From Pacificoceanicola sp049341065 (GTDB lineage: Bacteria > Pseudomonadota > Alphaproteobacteria > Rhodobacterales > Rhodobacteraceae): 64,000 bases of DNA. The stretch is from positions 9,915 to 73,914 of the forward strand of contig NZ_JBMPIX010000021.1 of assembly GCF_049341065.1 (NCBI RefSeq), read 5' to 3'. Every line of letters starts with the position of its first letter. The stretch's first letter is position 1. Of this stretch, positions 33,304-42,208 are shown in pieces. The notes beneath the pieces are model-generated. The model did no database searches. It had not been told where the DNA came from and saw only the letters and a list, made by a program, of their open reading frames with translations. Position numbers and translations under genes: made by a program.

Positions 33304-33897
33304 ATGTCCCGAACAAAACGCCTGACAGAGATCGAGAAGATGCAGATCGTCCGCGAGGCCGCGGAGGGTGTGTCGACGTCTGAGCTGGCCGAGCGTTTCG
33401 AGGTCACATCGCGCGCCGTGCGCTACGTCTTGAAAGCCGATGCCGAGCGCCAGACCGATACCGCTATTCCGGTCTCAGCGGTCAGTGTGAAAGTCACGGC
33501 TGCAGAGCTCGCGGCGCTCGACGAGGTGCTCGCTGAGGCCGGGATCGAGAGCCGTGCCGAGGGGTTGCGGCGGCTCATTCAGGCGGCAGGCGGGGTGTTC
33601 GTTCCGGACGCGCAGATGGCAGCAGAGATGGCGCGCTACAGGGCCTCTCTGCACGAGGTCGGGAATGGGGTCGCGCAGATTGCCAAGCAGATGACGCAGG
33701 CCAACCGGCGGGAGCAGGGGGCCGGGGGAGGCACGCGTGCCGAGTTCTCCGAATTGCGCCTTGCCCAGATGCGCGGGCTGGCGCGGTTCATCCTGGATTC
33801 TGCTGACGAGATCGATCTGCTCCTGCGCCGCCGTCGGGACGCGATGCAGCTTGAGGCCACAGCCGTGCTGAGGGAGTTTGCCCATGCGGCTGAATGA
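33304..33897 (+). CDS. MobC-like mobilization accessory protein
   Basis: A 197-residue protein. An N-terminal helix-turn-helix (LTEIEKMQIVREAAEGVSTS, then ELAERFEVTSRAVRYVL) is followed by a ribbon-helix-helix-like segment (VSVKVTAAELAALDEVLAEA) and a C-terminal helical part with LHEVGNGVAQIAKQMTQANR, which resembles the MobC/relaxosome "GNNLNQIARQ" motif. It should bind at oriT and help the relaxase whose start it overlaps. The start at 33304 has an AGGGGG site; GTG at 33274 is an alternative. Confidence 0.75.
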   Translation: MSRTKRLTEIEKMQIVREAAEGVSTSELAERFEVTSRAVRYVLKADAERQTDTAIPVSAVSVKVTAAELAALDEVLAEAGIESRAEGLRRLIQAAGGVFVPDAQMAAEMARYRASLHEVGNGVAQIAKQMTQANRREQGAGGGTRAEFSELRLAQMRGLARFILDSADEIDLLLRRRRDAMQLEATAVLREFAHAAE

Positions 33898-36217
33898 TGC
33901 CGTCCATGCCGTCACGGGCGAGGTGTTCCGGGATGGCTGGAGCCGCATCCGGGGCTCGATGCAGGGGCTGCATGTTGCCAAGCAGACCCAGATTACGCGC
34001 GCGGCAGCTGGGCATCGGCCAGCGGTCTTCAAGGCGATCCGGGGCGGGGGTACGCATACCAAATCACAGCTCGCAAACCAGCTCGATTACCTCACCACCA
34101 AGTCCACCCATATCGTCGACTCGAGCGGGTTTCTGGATGGCAAGGCGAAGCTCGAGGCGGGTGACATCAAGGACCTGACCGAGCGCTTTGCCAAGCGGTG
34201 GGATGCGGGCTTCAAACCCAAGCTCGGACAGACCACCCATATGCTCATGTCCTTCCCCATCGGCACGCGCGGCGAGGATGTGCGCGACATTGCGACGGAT
34301 GTGGCCGAGCGGTTCTTCCAGACCGATGCGGGGCATTTCGACTACATCATCGCGGTGCATGAGGACCGCGATCACCCGCATGCGCATCTGGTGCTGAACC
34401 GCCGCTCGCAGGAAGGCGAGTTCTTTTTTCTGGGGCGCAACCATCGCTTCAACTATGACGACTTCCGCCTCGCCATGGTCGAGGAGGCGGAGAAGTACGG
34501 CGTGCGGCTGGAAGCCACGCGCCGGGTGGATCGCGGCGTCGTGCAGTATCCGCCCCGCACCAGCGAGGTTTATGCGGCGAAAGAAGAGGGTCGCGCGCCC
34601 CGCGAGCGGGAACGTGTGGGGATCGACCTGACGCGGACGCTGGCGGAGATCGCCAACACCAGGACTGTCTACCATTCGCTTGCCGCGGAGGCCTCCCGGG
34701 AGGCCCGCGAGGATATTGCCGCGGCACTCTTCCGCGCGGGCGAGGTGCTGGCGCGCGGCGGGCAGGTGGACCGAACAGGAGATGTGTATATGGCCGAGGA
34801 TCAGAGTTTCGAGGATCTGAGAAGCCTCTATGCGGAGAAGCTGGCGCGGGTGCAGGGCATGATCGCCGAGAAGTCTGACGCGGAACGTCCCGTGCTGGAA
34901 AAGCGCCTCATCGAGATCCAGACGCAGGTCCAGCACATGCAGCCCTTGGGGCTGCGCTCAGGCTCGCTGTCAGAGACCCCCTCGAAGGGCGGGATCTATT
35001 CCGAAGCCAATATCGACGCCAGCCAGCGCGAGCGTCTGGCAGAGCCCGATCTGAGATCGCGCATTGACGCGGCACTACGGGGCACCGGGATCAGCACATC
35101 GGAAGTGGTGGCCCGGATCGAGACGGGCGCCTCAAATGCAGCGCTCGAGCATCAATGGATCGCCAATGATCTCTCCAAAGTGGCTGAGGCGCGCGATCTG
35201 AACCTCGAACGCCGCGCCGATCTGGAGCAGGCGCGCGACATTCTCAACGATGTGCACGTCGAACTTGGCACGCTGTTGGAGCGCGAGAACGTGCTGCGCC
35301 GGGATGGTGTCGTGGAAGCGGAACCGGTCAGCGAGCGGTTCCATTATCATGAGGGCGCGGTGCGGGAGATGGAAGGGACAATCCGTCAGGAGATGCGCGC
35401 AAACGGCCTGACAGCGCAGCAGATCGAGGACCGGGACTGGGAGGTTGTCTCACGTGCGGAACGCCGGATCGAGGCGGAGCAGCGCGCGTATCTCGAGGTA
35501 CGTCCGGAGCTGCTCGCACGCCCAGGCGATGTGATCGACCGGTCCGCGCCCTACAGGGAGAGCATTACCGATGCGGCCCGCGCCAGCGAGATCACTCGCG
35601 AGGTTGACCGGATCATGGAGGCACGCGACCTCCGCACGCCCGTTGCAGATGCGGTCGCGGATGACTTGCGCGCGCGCTATCCGGACATGCCGTCCCACCT
35701 CGCCCGTGGGCTCGGCGCGACCTATGCCGCCGTTGTGGAGATCCGGGACACTGAGGCCATCAATCAGGTCCGTCGCGAAACCGAGATGCGCGACGGGCTC
35801 GGGTCTGGCACGCGCGACGACATCCTCGCAACCCGCGGTGAAACTGCGCCGCAGTCTGACCCTACCGACCGCCTCGCAGACGAGATTGCGCGTGTCTTGG
35901 ACCATGAGCGGGCGGGGGAGTTGTCCGCGCCCTTCGAGACCGAGGCGGAGCGGGACGCCTTCCGCGACGAGATCGCGCGGGTGCTGGACGTTCGCCAACT
36001 CGACCGGCTCACATCCGGCGATGCGGATGCGCTGGAGAAGGTTCTCGAGGAGCGCCTCGACCGGCTCTATGTCGCCAAGGTCTATCTGCAATCGGATGCC
36101 GCGACGGCCAACACGGAGGCCTTGCGCCAGGTGGTCGATGATCTTGCCGACACCGAATATGAAAAACACCGCGCGACAGACGTGGATGGAGAGACCGAGC
36201 GGGGTCAGGTCCATTGA
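33884..36217 (+). CDS. Relaxase/mobilization nuclease (VirD2-like)
   Basis: A 777-residue relaxase. The N-terminal catalytic domain (about 1-260) has the three-histidine metal motif HEDRDHPHAHLVLN (about 157) typical of the MobP/VirD2 clade; a candidate nucleophile tyrosine is in QLDYLTT (about 68). The remaining two thirds are helical, acidic and repetitive, with probable coiled coils, as in large plasmid relaxases carrying a translocation signal. It would nick oriT and lead the strand through the T4SS. The start at 33884 overlaps the MobC-like gene by 14 bases, and the stop overlaps the coupling protein start. Confidence 0.9.
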   Translation: MRLNDAVHAVTGEVFRDGWSRIRGSMQGLHVAKQTQITRAAAGHRPAVFKAIRGGGTHTKSQLANQLDYLTTKSTHIVDSSGFLDGKAKLEAGDIKDLTERFAKRWDAGFKPKLGQTTHMLMSFPIGTRGEDVRDIATDVAERFFQTDAGHFDYIIAVHEDRDHPHAHLVLNRRSQEGEFFFLGRNHRFNYDDFRLAMVEEAEKYGVRLEATRRVDRGVVQYPPRTSEVYAAKEEGRAPRERERVGIDLTRTLAEIANTRTVYHSLAAEASREAREDIAAALFRAGEVLARGGQVDRTGDVYMAEDQSFEDLRSLYAEKLARVQGMIAEKSDAERPVLEKRLIEIQTQVQHMQPLGLRSGSLSETPSKGGIYSEANIDASQRERLAEPDLRSRIDAALRGTGISTSEVVARIETGASNAALEHQWIANDLSKVAEARDLNLERRADLEQARDILNDVHVELGTLLERENVLRRDGVVEAEPVSERFHYHEGAVREMEGTIRQEMRANGLTAQQIEDRDWEVVSRAERRIEAEQRAYLEVRPELLARPGDVIDRSAPYRESITDAARASEITREVDRIMEARDLRTPVADAVADDLRARYPDMPSHLARGLGATYAAVVEIRDTEAINQVRRETEMRDGLGSGTRDDILATRGETAPQSDPTDRLADEIARVLDHERAGELSAPFETEAERDAFRDEIARVLDVRQLDRLTSGDADALEKVLEERLDRLYVAKVYLQSDAATANTEALRQVVDDLADTEYEKHRATDVDGETERGQVH

Positions 36218-38202
36218 GCGCCTCCATGGGAAAAGCGCGGATCGCAACGGGGGTCTTGCTGGTAACACTGGTGACCGGGGCCATGGGCTATACCATTGCC
36301 TCGGCGGTGCTGACCTACCAGGATCTCGGCTTCGGCGCCGAGATCGACTTTTCTTATATCGCGCAGAACTACATTGCGATCCTCGATCGCCGCCCGGAGG
36401 ACGCGCAACTTATTCACCTGATCATCGGCAGCTTCGCCGCCGCCGGCCTGATGCTGAGCCTCGCCCTTTCAGGCTCGGCCCTCACACGCTTTGGCCAGAC
36501 CCATTGGCAAAGTGCGCGGGAGATGAAGGCCAATGGCTTCTTCGGGGCGCCCGGGACCGGGTTCATCCTCGGCAAACTTGGGCCGCCTGGCTCCCGCGCC
36601 AATTACATTTGCTCCAAGGTCTTCCCCCATGCGCTGATTGTGGCGCCCACGGGCCGCGGCAAGACCACGGGCTTTGTCATTCCGAACCTGCTGACCTGGC
36701 AAGGCTCCGCCGTGACGCTCGATGTGAAGGGCGAGTGTTTCGAGGGGACGGCCCGGCATCGCGCAGCACAAGGTGACAAGGTTTATCGCTTTGCCCCCAC
36801 CGATTGGGAGGGCAAGCGCACGCATCGCTACAACCCGCTGCTGCGCATCGCCGAGCTCAAAGATCCCGCGCGCCAGCAGATGGAACTACAGCTCTTGGCG
36901 ACGCTGTTCCTGCAGAGCGACAATGACCGGGTGCAGGGCCTCCTCAAAGGCGGGATCGATCTCTTCGTGGCGGCAGGACTGCTGGCCTTCCAGCGCAAGC
37001 GCCCCACCTTGGGCGAGATCTACCGCATCGCCGCCTCGGGCGGGAACAAGCAGAAGGAGTATTTCGCGCGGGGCCATGAGGTGGACAACAGGGCCGCCAA
37101 GCTGATCTTCACGCGGCTGGCCTCGACCAACAACGATACGCTGACCTCTTATGTTTCGCTCCTGATGACCTCGGGGCTCGACCAATGGCAGAACCCGGCC
37201 ATCGATGAGGCGACAAGCGTCTCGGATTTTGATTTCCGAACGATCCGCAAGAAGCCTTTTTCGGTCTATCTCGTCGTCCAGCCGCTGATGGTGAAGCCGC
37301 TCGCACCCCTGATCCGGCTCTTCTTCTCCGATCTCCTCTCGGCCATGCAGGAGAAGGACCCCGGGCCGGATGAGCCGTGGCCGGTGATGATCATGCTCGA
37401 CGAGTTCAATCGCTTGGGCAAGATGCCCATCGTGGTCGAGAGCATCGAGACCCTGCGGACTTATCGTGGCCATCTGGCCGTCGTCACGCAAACGATCCCC
37501 GCCCTCGATGAAATCTACGGCGAGAACACCCGCCGTGCGCTTCAGGGCAACGCGGGCGTGAAGCTCTACCTCACGCCCTCGGATGAAAAGACCGTCGAGG
37601 AGCTGAGCAAGGCGGTCGGCAAGACCACGAAGACCGTCATCACCCGCTCCCAGTCCATCGGCAAGAACCCCTTTGAAGGGCGCAGCCAGTCGACCCGGAC
37701 CGAAGAAAGCTCGTTGTTGCCTGAAGATGAAGCGCGCCGCCTGCCGCTCGACGAGATCGTCATGGTCATCGACGCGCAAATGCCGGTCCGGGCAAAGCGG
37801 ATCCAATATTTTGACGATCGGCTGTTCAAGGCGATCCACGCGGCGCAATCAGGCGAGTTGCCGTTTCCGAAGCCGGGGAGAGGCGGGGCGCAGGGCACTC
37901 TGCCGCTGAGTGTCCGTGCCATGCCGATGACTCCGCCGCCGGACGGGCCAAGTGGGCCCGAGGCCGATGTTGAGGCCGCACGCCAGGCTGCTGAGTTCCA
38001 ATCGTCAGGGCAAACTGATGTCGTTCCAAAGAAGACCGCGCCTGTCGTTCAAGCCGTCATCGCCGAGGAACAGCGCCAGATTGAGATGGATTTTGGGGGC
38101 CAGGTCGTGGATGCCGAGGCAGTGAGCCTGGATGATGAGGCGCAGATGCGCTCTGCAGTCGATAGCTTAGAAGACATGGAAGCGATGCTGCGAGAGAGTT
38201 GA
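36214..38202 (+). CDS. virD4: Type IV coupling protein (VirD4/TraG)
   Basis: A 662-residue inner-membrane ATPase. Two N-terminal membrane segments (about 8-30 and 70-90) precede the motor domain, with Walker A in APTGRGKTTGFVIPN (about 143) and Walker B in MIMLDEFNRLGKMP (about 395). It links the relaxase-DNA complex to the VirB channel. The start is a TTG overlapping the relaxase TGA; an ATG at 36226 is the alternative. The C-terminal 100 residues are variable and acidic. The virB genes are on the opposite strand, separated from it by the defence island. Confidence 0.93.
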   Translation: MSASMGKARIATGVLLVTLVTGAMGYTIASAVLTYQDLGFGAEIDFSYIAQNYIAILDRRPEDAQLIHLIIGSFAAAGLMLSLALSGSALTRFGQTHWQSAREMKANGFFGAPGTGFILGKLGPPGSRANYICSKVFPHALIVAPTGRGKTTGFVIPNLLTWQGSAVTLDVKGECFEGTARHRAAQGDKVYRFAPTDWEGKRTHRYNPLLRIAELKDPARQQMELQLLATLFLQSDNDRVQGLLKGGIDLFVAAGLLAFQRKRPTLGEIYRIAASGGNKQKEYFARGHEVDNRAAKLIFTRLASTNNDTLTSYVSLLMTSGLDQWQNPAIDEATSVSDFDFRTIRKKPFSVYLVVQPLMVKPLAPLIRLFFSDLLSAMQEKDPGPDEPWPVMIMLDEFNRLGKMPIVVESIETLRTYRGHLAVVTQTIPALDEIYGENTRRALQGNAGVKLYLTPSDEKTVEELSKAVGKTTKTVITRSQSIGKNPFEGRSQSTRTEESSLLPEDEARRLPLDEIVMVIDAQMPVRAKRIQYFDDRLFKAIHAAQSGELPFPKPGRGGAQGTLPLSVRAMPMTPPPDGPSGPEADVEAARQAAEFQSSGQTDVVPKKTAPVVQAVIAEEQRQIEMDFGGQVVDAEAVSLDDEAQMRSAVDSLEDMEAMLRES

Positions 38203-38264
38203 GTTCATCCCACGGAACCGGACGTGCGAATCCCATCTGTAGAACATAAATCAAACTCTCGCGA

Positions 38265-39197
38265 TCAAAACAGTTCAGTTCTGCCATCTTCACCGATACG
38301 GACAGCCGATCCGATGCGGGAGTAAGCCGTTGATCCAACAGCAAATCTACTCCGAAGCCCTTGAGCGTGCTCGAAGTTGAGCAATGTAAAAGCAGCGGAT
38401 TCCCCGGGGCCGTCCGCAGACAGGCCCGCCCCGATCATGACCCCGCCAAGGTCGGTCAGAACGTAACGGTCATGAAAGTCTTCCCCGCCTTGTTTCTCCG
38501 ACCATGCGTAGAGTTCTATGTGATATCCGGGTGGCAGCAGGCCTCTCACCTGCGCGGATCCGTCTCGTGCGAGAACCTCGGCCGATGGGCGCGTATCGTG
38601 ATCACGGAAGTGAATTCTGATTGCTTTTTGCTGCCCTGGATCCTGAGCGAGCCTAGTAAGCAGTGAGACTAGCGTAGGAAGATAATTGCCCTTCGTCGGA
38701 CGGAGATCGAAATACGGATCGACGATGTCGATCTCTTTGGAGACCGCAGTAATCGTATGCAGGGCATCGGCAATCTGATCTGCGGTCCTGGTCACGTTAC
38801 AACTGGTGGCTACTCCAAAAAGCGCGTGCGCGTCAGAGCAGTCGTCCGGCTCCAACCCTTCGGCGCAAGCAGCCTTTCCGGCGTCACATATTATCGCTTT
38901 GAACGGACGGGTGCCGTGTTCGCGTAGGGCGTTGTTGATCCAGTCGGCCTCGTGGTTATAGGCGCGGCTGAAATCAACGACCTTGTGCTTGGAGTTGCGC
39001 AGTCGTTCGACGATATCAGTCATTCGAATATCTGACACGCCAGCTTCTTTTGCGGCTTCGATGACTTTCTTTTCCCACTTGGTCGGGAAGCGCGAAATCA
39101 GCCGCCCCTTGTCGGCACCGAAGCGGTCGATCAGGTCCTTAAAGGTTCGCCAGTCCGCACCGATGGCTGCAGGCTCTACCGCGTATTCCGAAAGCAT
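38265..39197 (-). CDS. PLD-like protein paired with DUF3696-type ATPase
   Basis: A 310-residue soluble protein, last in the restriction operon. The C-terminal half looks like one phospholipase-D-type unit: strand EIDIVDPYFDL, strand AIRIHFRDHD, then FHDRYVLTDLGGVMIGAGLS (about 241). The usual H-K-D motif is H-x-K-x4-D; here it is H-x-R-x4-D. One unit only, so it would act as a dimer. The N-terminal half is helical and unrecognised. The ATG lies in a four-base overlap with the ATPase stop, so the two are coupled. It may be the effector (nuclease-like) of the pair. No function has been shown for this combination to my knowledge. Confidence 0.65.
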   Translation of the reverse strand: MLSEYAVEPAAIGADWRTFKDLIDRFGADKGRLISRFPTKWEKKVIEAAKEAGVSDIRMTDIVERLRNSKHKVVDFSRAYNHEADWINNALREHGTRPFKAIICDAGKAACAEGLEPDDCSDAHALFGVATSCNVTRTADQIADALHTITAVSKEIDIVDPYFDLRPTKGNYLPTLVSLLTRLAQDPGQQKAIRIHFRDHDTRPSAEVLARDGSAQVRGLLPPGYHIELYAWSEKQGGEDFHDRYVLTDLGGVMIGAGLSADGPGESAAFTLLNFEHAQGLRSRFAVGSTAYSRIGSAVRIGEDGRTELF

Positions 39198-40996
39198 CAG
39201 AACAGTTCCTCGGCCCGTTCCGCGAAGAAGCCATTTGGCCATCGGTCTGCGAAATCACCATCGGCACTCACTCGGAGAGGACGGAAGCGGACCCCATCAA
39301 CCGAATTCTCCACATAGACAACGGACAAATCGTCGGCTGTGAGACCGAGAACGCCTGGCGGTATCTCATTCTCCGTCTGCTCCCTCACGCGACGCAGCAA
39401 CCGCAACATTATGTGCTCGCTGTGCGTCTCGATCAAAAGGCTGCGCTCGGGACCAACTGCCGGCTGTGGGCCTTGCGTCGCTTCGATGAAGAGATCACCA
39501 AGTCCGACTTGGATGGCCGGGTGAATATGCAGCTCGGGTTGCTCGATCGCGATCAAGCCGTCAGGATCCATCAAACACGCGACAACGACAGGCACCATCT
39601 GAGAAATGCCCACGCCAACGTCGCTTGGGGCAACCAGCACCCCTTTGTTCAGATCGAGCAACCGGAACTCCTTGACGGTCTTCAACGAAGCGTAGAGCTC
39701 CTGCAGGTCGCCAAGGTCGTCTTCATCGATGCCCCGCTGGAATAGTTGGTGGAACCGGCTGGTGCTGGGGACTTGCTTGAAGACGGTCTGTTGCAGCTGG
39801 TAGCCGGTCCTCAGCTTCAGATCGGAGGAGAGCCAGTCATTCACGCTCTCAAGCAGTTGCTCCGTGGTCTGGTTGTGAAGGACGTCCCAGGCAGCAAGGC
39901 CCTGCGCCCAACGGGACTCGTCAGGCGAAAGGCGTGGACGGTAGCCACGGCTGGGTATGTCGCGGAGCGGCCCGATGTAGGTCAGCGACTTTAGATAGTC
40001 GCGCAGGATCCGGACAGGGCCGAGAACCATCTCGTCCAGAAGCGCGCTCAACCCGGCACGGCGATTCGTCTCCAGGTCCAATTCGTCGGCGGCGCGCAGT
40101 TCGTCGCTGTCCGACAGGCGCGGAACGGAGGCGCCGCGCGCATAGCGCATCCGGATCAGGTTCTTGTCGAGTTCAACCAGGTCGAGCGCAAGCGGACGGT
40201 CCAGATCGGGCAACGCACCGAATTCGGTATCGACCTTGACCCGAAACCGCACGCGGTCGTTGACCTGAGCATCCGCCACGATCTGGCGCGAAAGTTCGTA
40301 GAGCTCGTTCCCGAGCGGCGTATTGAAAGGGTCGCCGTTCTCGGCCTCTGGATCATATCCGAGAGCCGTCGGCAAACCCTCATCCCAGTCTTCCGGTTCG
40401 TCGTCCGGATCGACAAGCTTTTCCAGCATCGGGTGCTGCCAGTTGATGTCGATCAGCTCGGCTTGGCCCTCCTGTGGGGGGGAGCGGAGCGCGGCAAATT
40501 CGTCACCATTCAGGTCGACCGTCAGCTTGGCGACATAAGGGCCTTGAATCAGGTCGCTCCAGGCCACCTCGATGCCAATACCCACCTCCTGCAGGACGGC
40601 GTAGGTTTTCATCTCGGTGTTCTCTCCGGCGATGTATTGCACCGGCAGGCTTGTGAACTGCGGGTCTGGCAGGTTGCCACCGGAATTGAGCGGCAGGCGA
40701 TCACTGCCCTGATCGTCACCGATATCGAGATGCACCTTGATGTGGATGGACCGGCCGGTTTCATGTCCATGGACCAGGTTCGCGAAACCGCCGAGGTCGG
40801 TGAGGCCCCCGGCGATCGTCTGGTCCGGATCTGGGTTGTTGCGCTCGATTACTTCGCGCAGGTAGTGCAGCGCCTGCAGGATCGTGCTTTTGCCCGCGCT
40901 GTTCGGGCCGAAGAGCAATGTGATCGGCTTCAGGTCGATCCTCTGCCGTAAACCAACGCCCTTGAAATTTTCGATCTCGATCCGAGTCACACGCAT
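39197..40996 (-). CDS. AAA/ABC-type ATPase with DUF3696-like C terminus
   Basis: A 599-residue SMC/OLD-like ATPase. The N terminus has IEIENFKGV and Walker A GPNSAGKST (30-38). A long insert (about 60-400) follows, then a signature-like DVGVGISQMVP, Walker B in LIAIEQPELHIHP (about 481) and a sensor histidine in LIETHSEHIMLRL (about 526). The end, NGFFAERAEELF, is typical of DUF3696. No TOPRIM nuclease domain is seen, so nuclease activity would have to come from the PLD-like partner. It starts 9 bases after hsdS and overlaps the PLD-like gene. Such ATPases act as sensors or motors in several defence systems. Confidence 0.8.
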   Translation of the reverse strand: MRVTRIEIENFKGVGLRQRIDLKPITLLFGPNSAGKSTILQALHYLREVIERNNPDPDQTIAGGLTDLGGFANLVHGHETGRSIHIKVHLDIGDDQGSDRLPLNSGGNLPDPQFTSLPVQYIAGENTEMKTYAVLQEVGIGIEVAWSDLIQGPYVAKLTVDLNGDEFAALRSPPQEGQAELIDINWQHPMLEKLVDPDDEPEDWDEGLPTALGYDPEAENGDPFNTPLGNELYELSRQIVADAQVNDRVRFRVKVDTEFGALPDLDRPLALDLVELDKNLIRMRYARGASVPRLSDSDELRAADELDLETNRRAGLSALLDEMVLGPVRILRDYLKSLTYIGPLRDIPSRGYRPRLSPDESRWAQGLAAWDVLHNQTTEQLLESVNDWLSSDLKLRTGYQLQQTVFKQVPSTSRFHQLFQRGIDEDDLGDLQELYASLKTVKEFRLLDLNKGVLVAPSDVGVGISQMVPVVVACLMDPDGLIAIEQPELHIHPAIQVGLGDLFIEATQGPQPAVGPERSLLIETHSEHIMLRLLRRVREQTENEIPPGVLGLTADDLSVVYVENSVDGVRFRPLRVSADGDFADRWPNGFFAERAEELF

Positions 40997-41005
40997 TGCA
41001 GCACC

Positions 41006-42208
41006 TCAAAGCTCGCCGCGGAAAGCGCGTTGAGAGAGCGACTGGAACAGTTCCTCTGAGGATTCCAAATCTGCCTGCAGGTTTTGAGACATTTTGATCG
41101 CTCTCAAGAAAAACCTTCCAAAATCAGCTTGCTCGTCTTGGTCTGGCGCAAGGAACTCGATTTCTTGGAATTTTCCCTTGCTCACCATCCCCTTCATTGA
41201 GTTCGTTGAAGCGGCTTGGATTAGCGATTTTCCCACTAAGACCTGACAGTACAGAAAAAATGGGTCAGTGTGTTCGTGTGGGATCATAGCGTTAATCTGC
41301 TGATTAAACGCTACATCGCGGTTCGCTAATGCTGCGTTTCCGATAACCCTTGGGCTCCCCGCGATACAAGTCACAAGAGTGGAACCCTTCGGCGCTACCC
41401 GGCCAATTTCTCTGCCTCTTTCGCTTAGCCGCTCAATGGCCTGTGTTAGAAAATGGCTGGGCGTGTTGATATTGTCTGACTTGATCCACTCAATTTGATC
41501 ACCGTAGTTTTCTGAAACCTTTCGAGGTGGTGTATTTCCAGTTACGACGCTAGCAATATCCTTTATCGGACGTTTGGGCAGTCCTTTGCTGTTACTTTGA
41601 GGTGAACCGAAACGGGACACAAATTCGGATTTGAGAAATTCATCAACATAACTGATCGCGCTTTGACGCCTTTCCCGAATGGAGTTCGCTTTATCCAAAA
41701 TGCAAGCAATACTTCTCTGAACATCAAGAGGCGGGACCGGAATAGGAAGTTTCCGCAAGTCCTCAAAGTTGATCGCATCGAGGCCCGTTGTTTTCTTTGT
41801 GATTTTTTCGAGTGTGACCGTACGCAGATAATAGTAGAGGAACCTGTTGTCTATTGCATCGAGATCAGGAACCAATGCGCAAATATGGCTAACTATAATG
41901 GCATCAACGCCCAGAATGGCACGATGATTCAACGCAACCGATCCGCTTCTCGGAAGCAAGATAGAGCCTTTCGGTATTGGCTTCAGCCGCTTTGTTCCCG
42001 CAAACGCTCGATCAATCCGGTCGTCAACTTGAGTAAGATTTGAGGTAAGGTGGTAGCGGCCCAAATCCCGCATTCTAACGAAAGGGATGCCATCAGTGCT
42101 GAAAGCATCTTTCGACTGAGGTGCAGGCTTACCACCTACCACTTCAGCAACTTCACCTAGGTCAGCAACCTTCCATCCACTTCGGTTCGCGTTCAACTGA
42201 ATGTTCAT
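41006..42208 (-). CDS. hsdS: Type I restriction-modification specificity subunit
   Basis: A 400-residue HsdS with two target-recognition domains (about 10-165 and 215-365), each followed by a conserved helical spacer: DVQRSIACILDKANSIRERRQS (about 165-190) and QADFGRFFLRAIKMSQNL near the C terminus. LRKLPIPVPPLDVQR is a typical end of a recognition domain. It gives sequence specificity to the HsdM/HsdR complex. It overlaps hsdM by four bases. Its DNA is visibly more AT-rich than hsdM and hsdR, as expected for a frequently exchanged specificity gene. The recognition sequence cannot be deduced. Confidence 0.93.
   Translation of the reverse strand: MNIQLNANRSGWKVADLGEVAEVVGGKPAPQSKDAFSTDGIPFVRMRDLGRYHLTSNLTQVDDRIDRAFAGTKRLKPIPKGSILLPRSGSVALNHRAILGVDAIIVSHICALVPDLDAIDNRFLYYYLRTVTLEKITKKTTGLDAINFEDLRKLPIPVPPLDVQRSIACILDKANSIRERRQSAISYVDEFLKSEFVSRFGSPQSNSKGLPKRPIKDIASVVTGNTPPRKVSENYGDQIEWIKSDNINTPSHFLTQAIERLSERGREIGRVAPKGSTLVTCIAGSPRVIGNAALANRDVAFNQQINAMIPHEHTDPFFLYCQVLVGKSLIQAASTNSMKGMVSKGKFQEIEFLAPDQDEQADFGRFFLRAIKMSQNLQADLESSEELFQSLSQRAFRGEL

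Noticed and set aside
36886..37848. 320-codon minus-strand open frame
   Set aside because: Antisense to the VirD4-like coupling protein.
39197..40996. Gabija (GajA) or OLD nuclease identity for the ATPase
   Set aside because: No TOPRIM domain is visible after the ATPase domain and there is no UvrD-like GajB neighbour.
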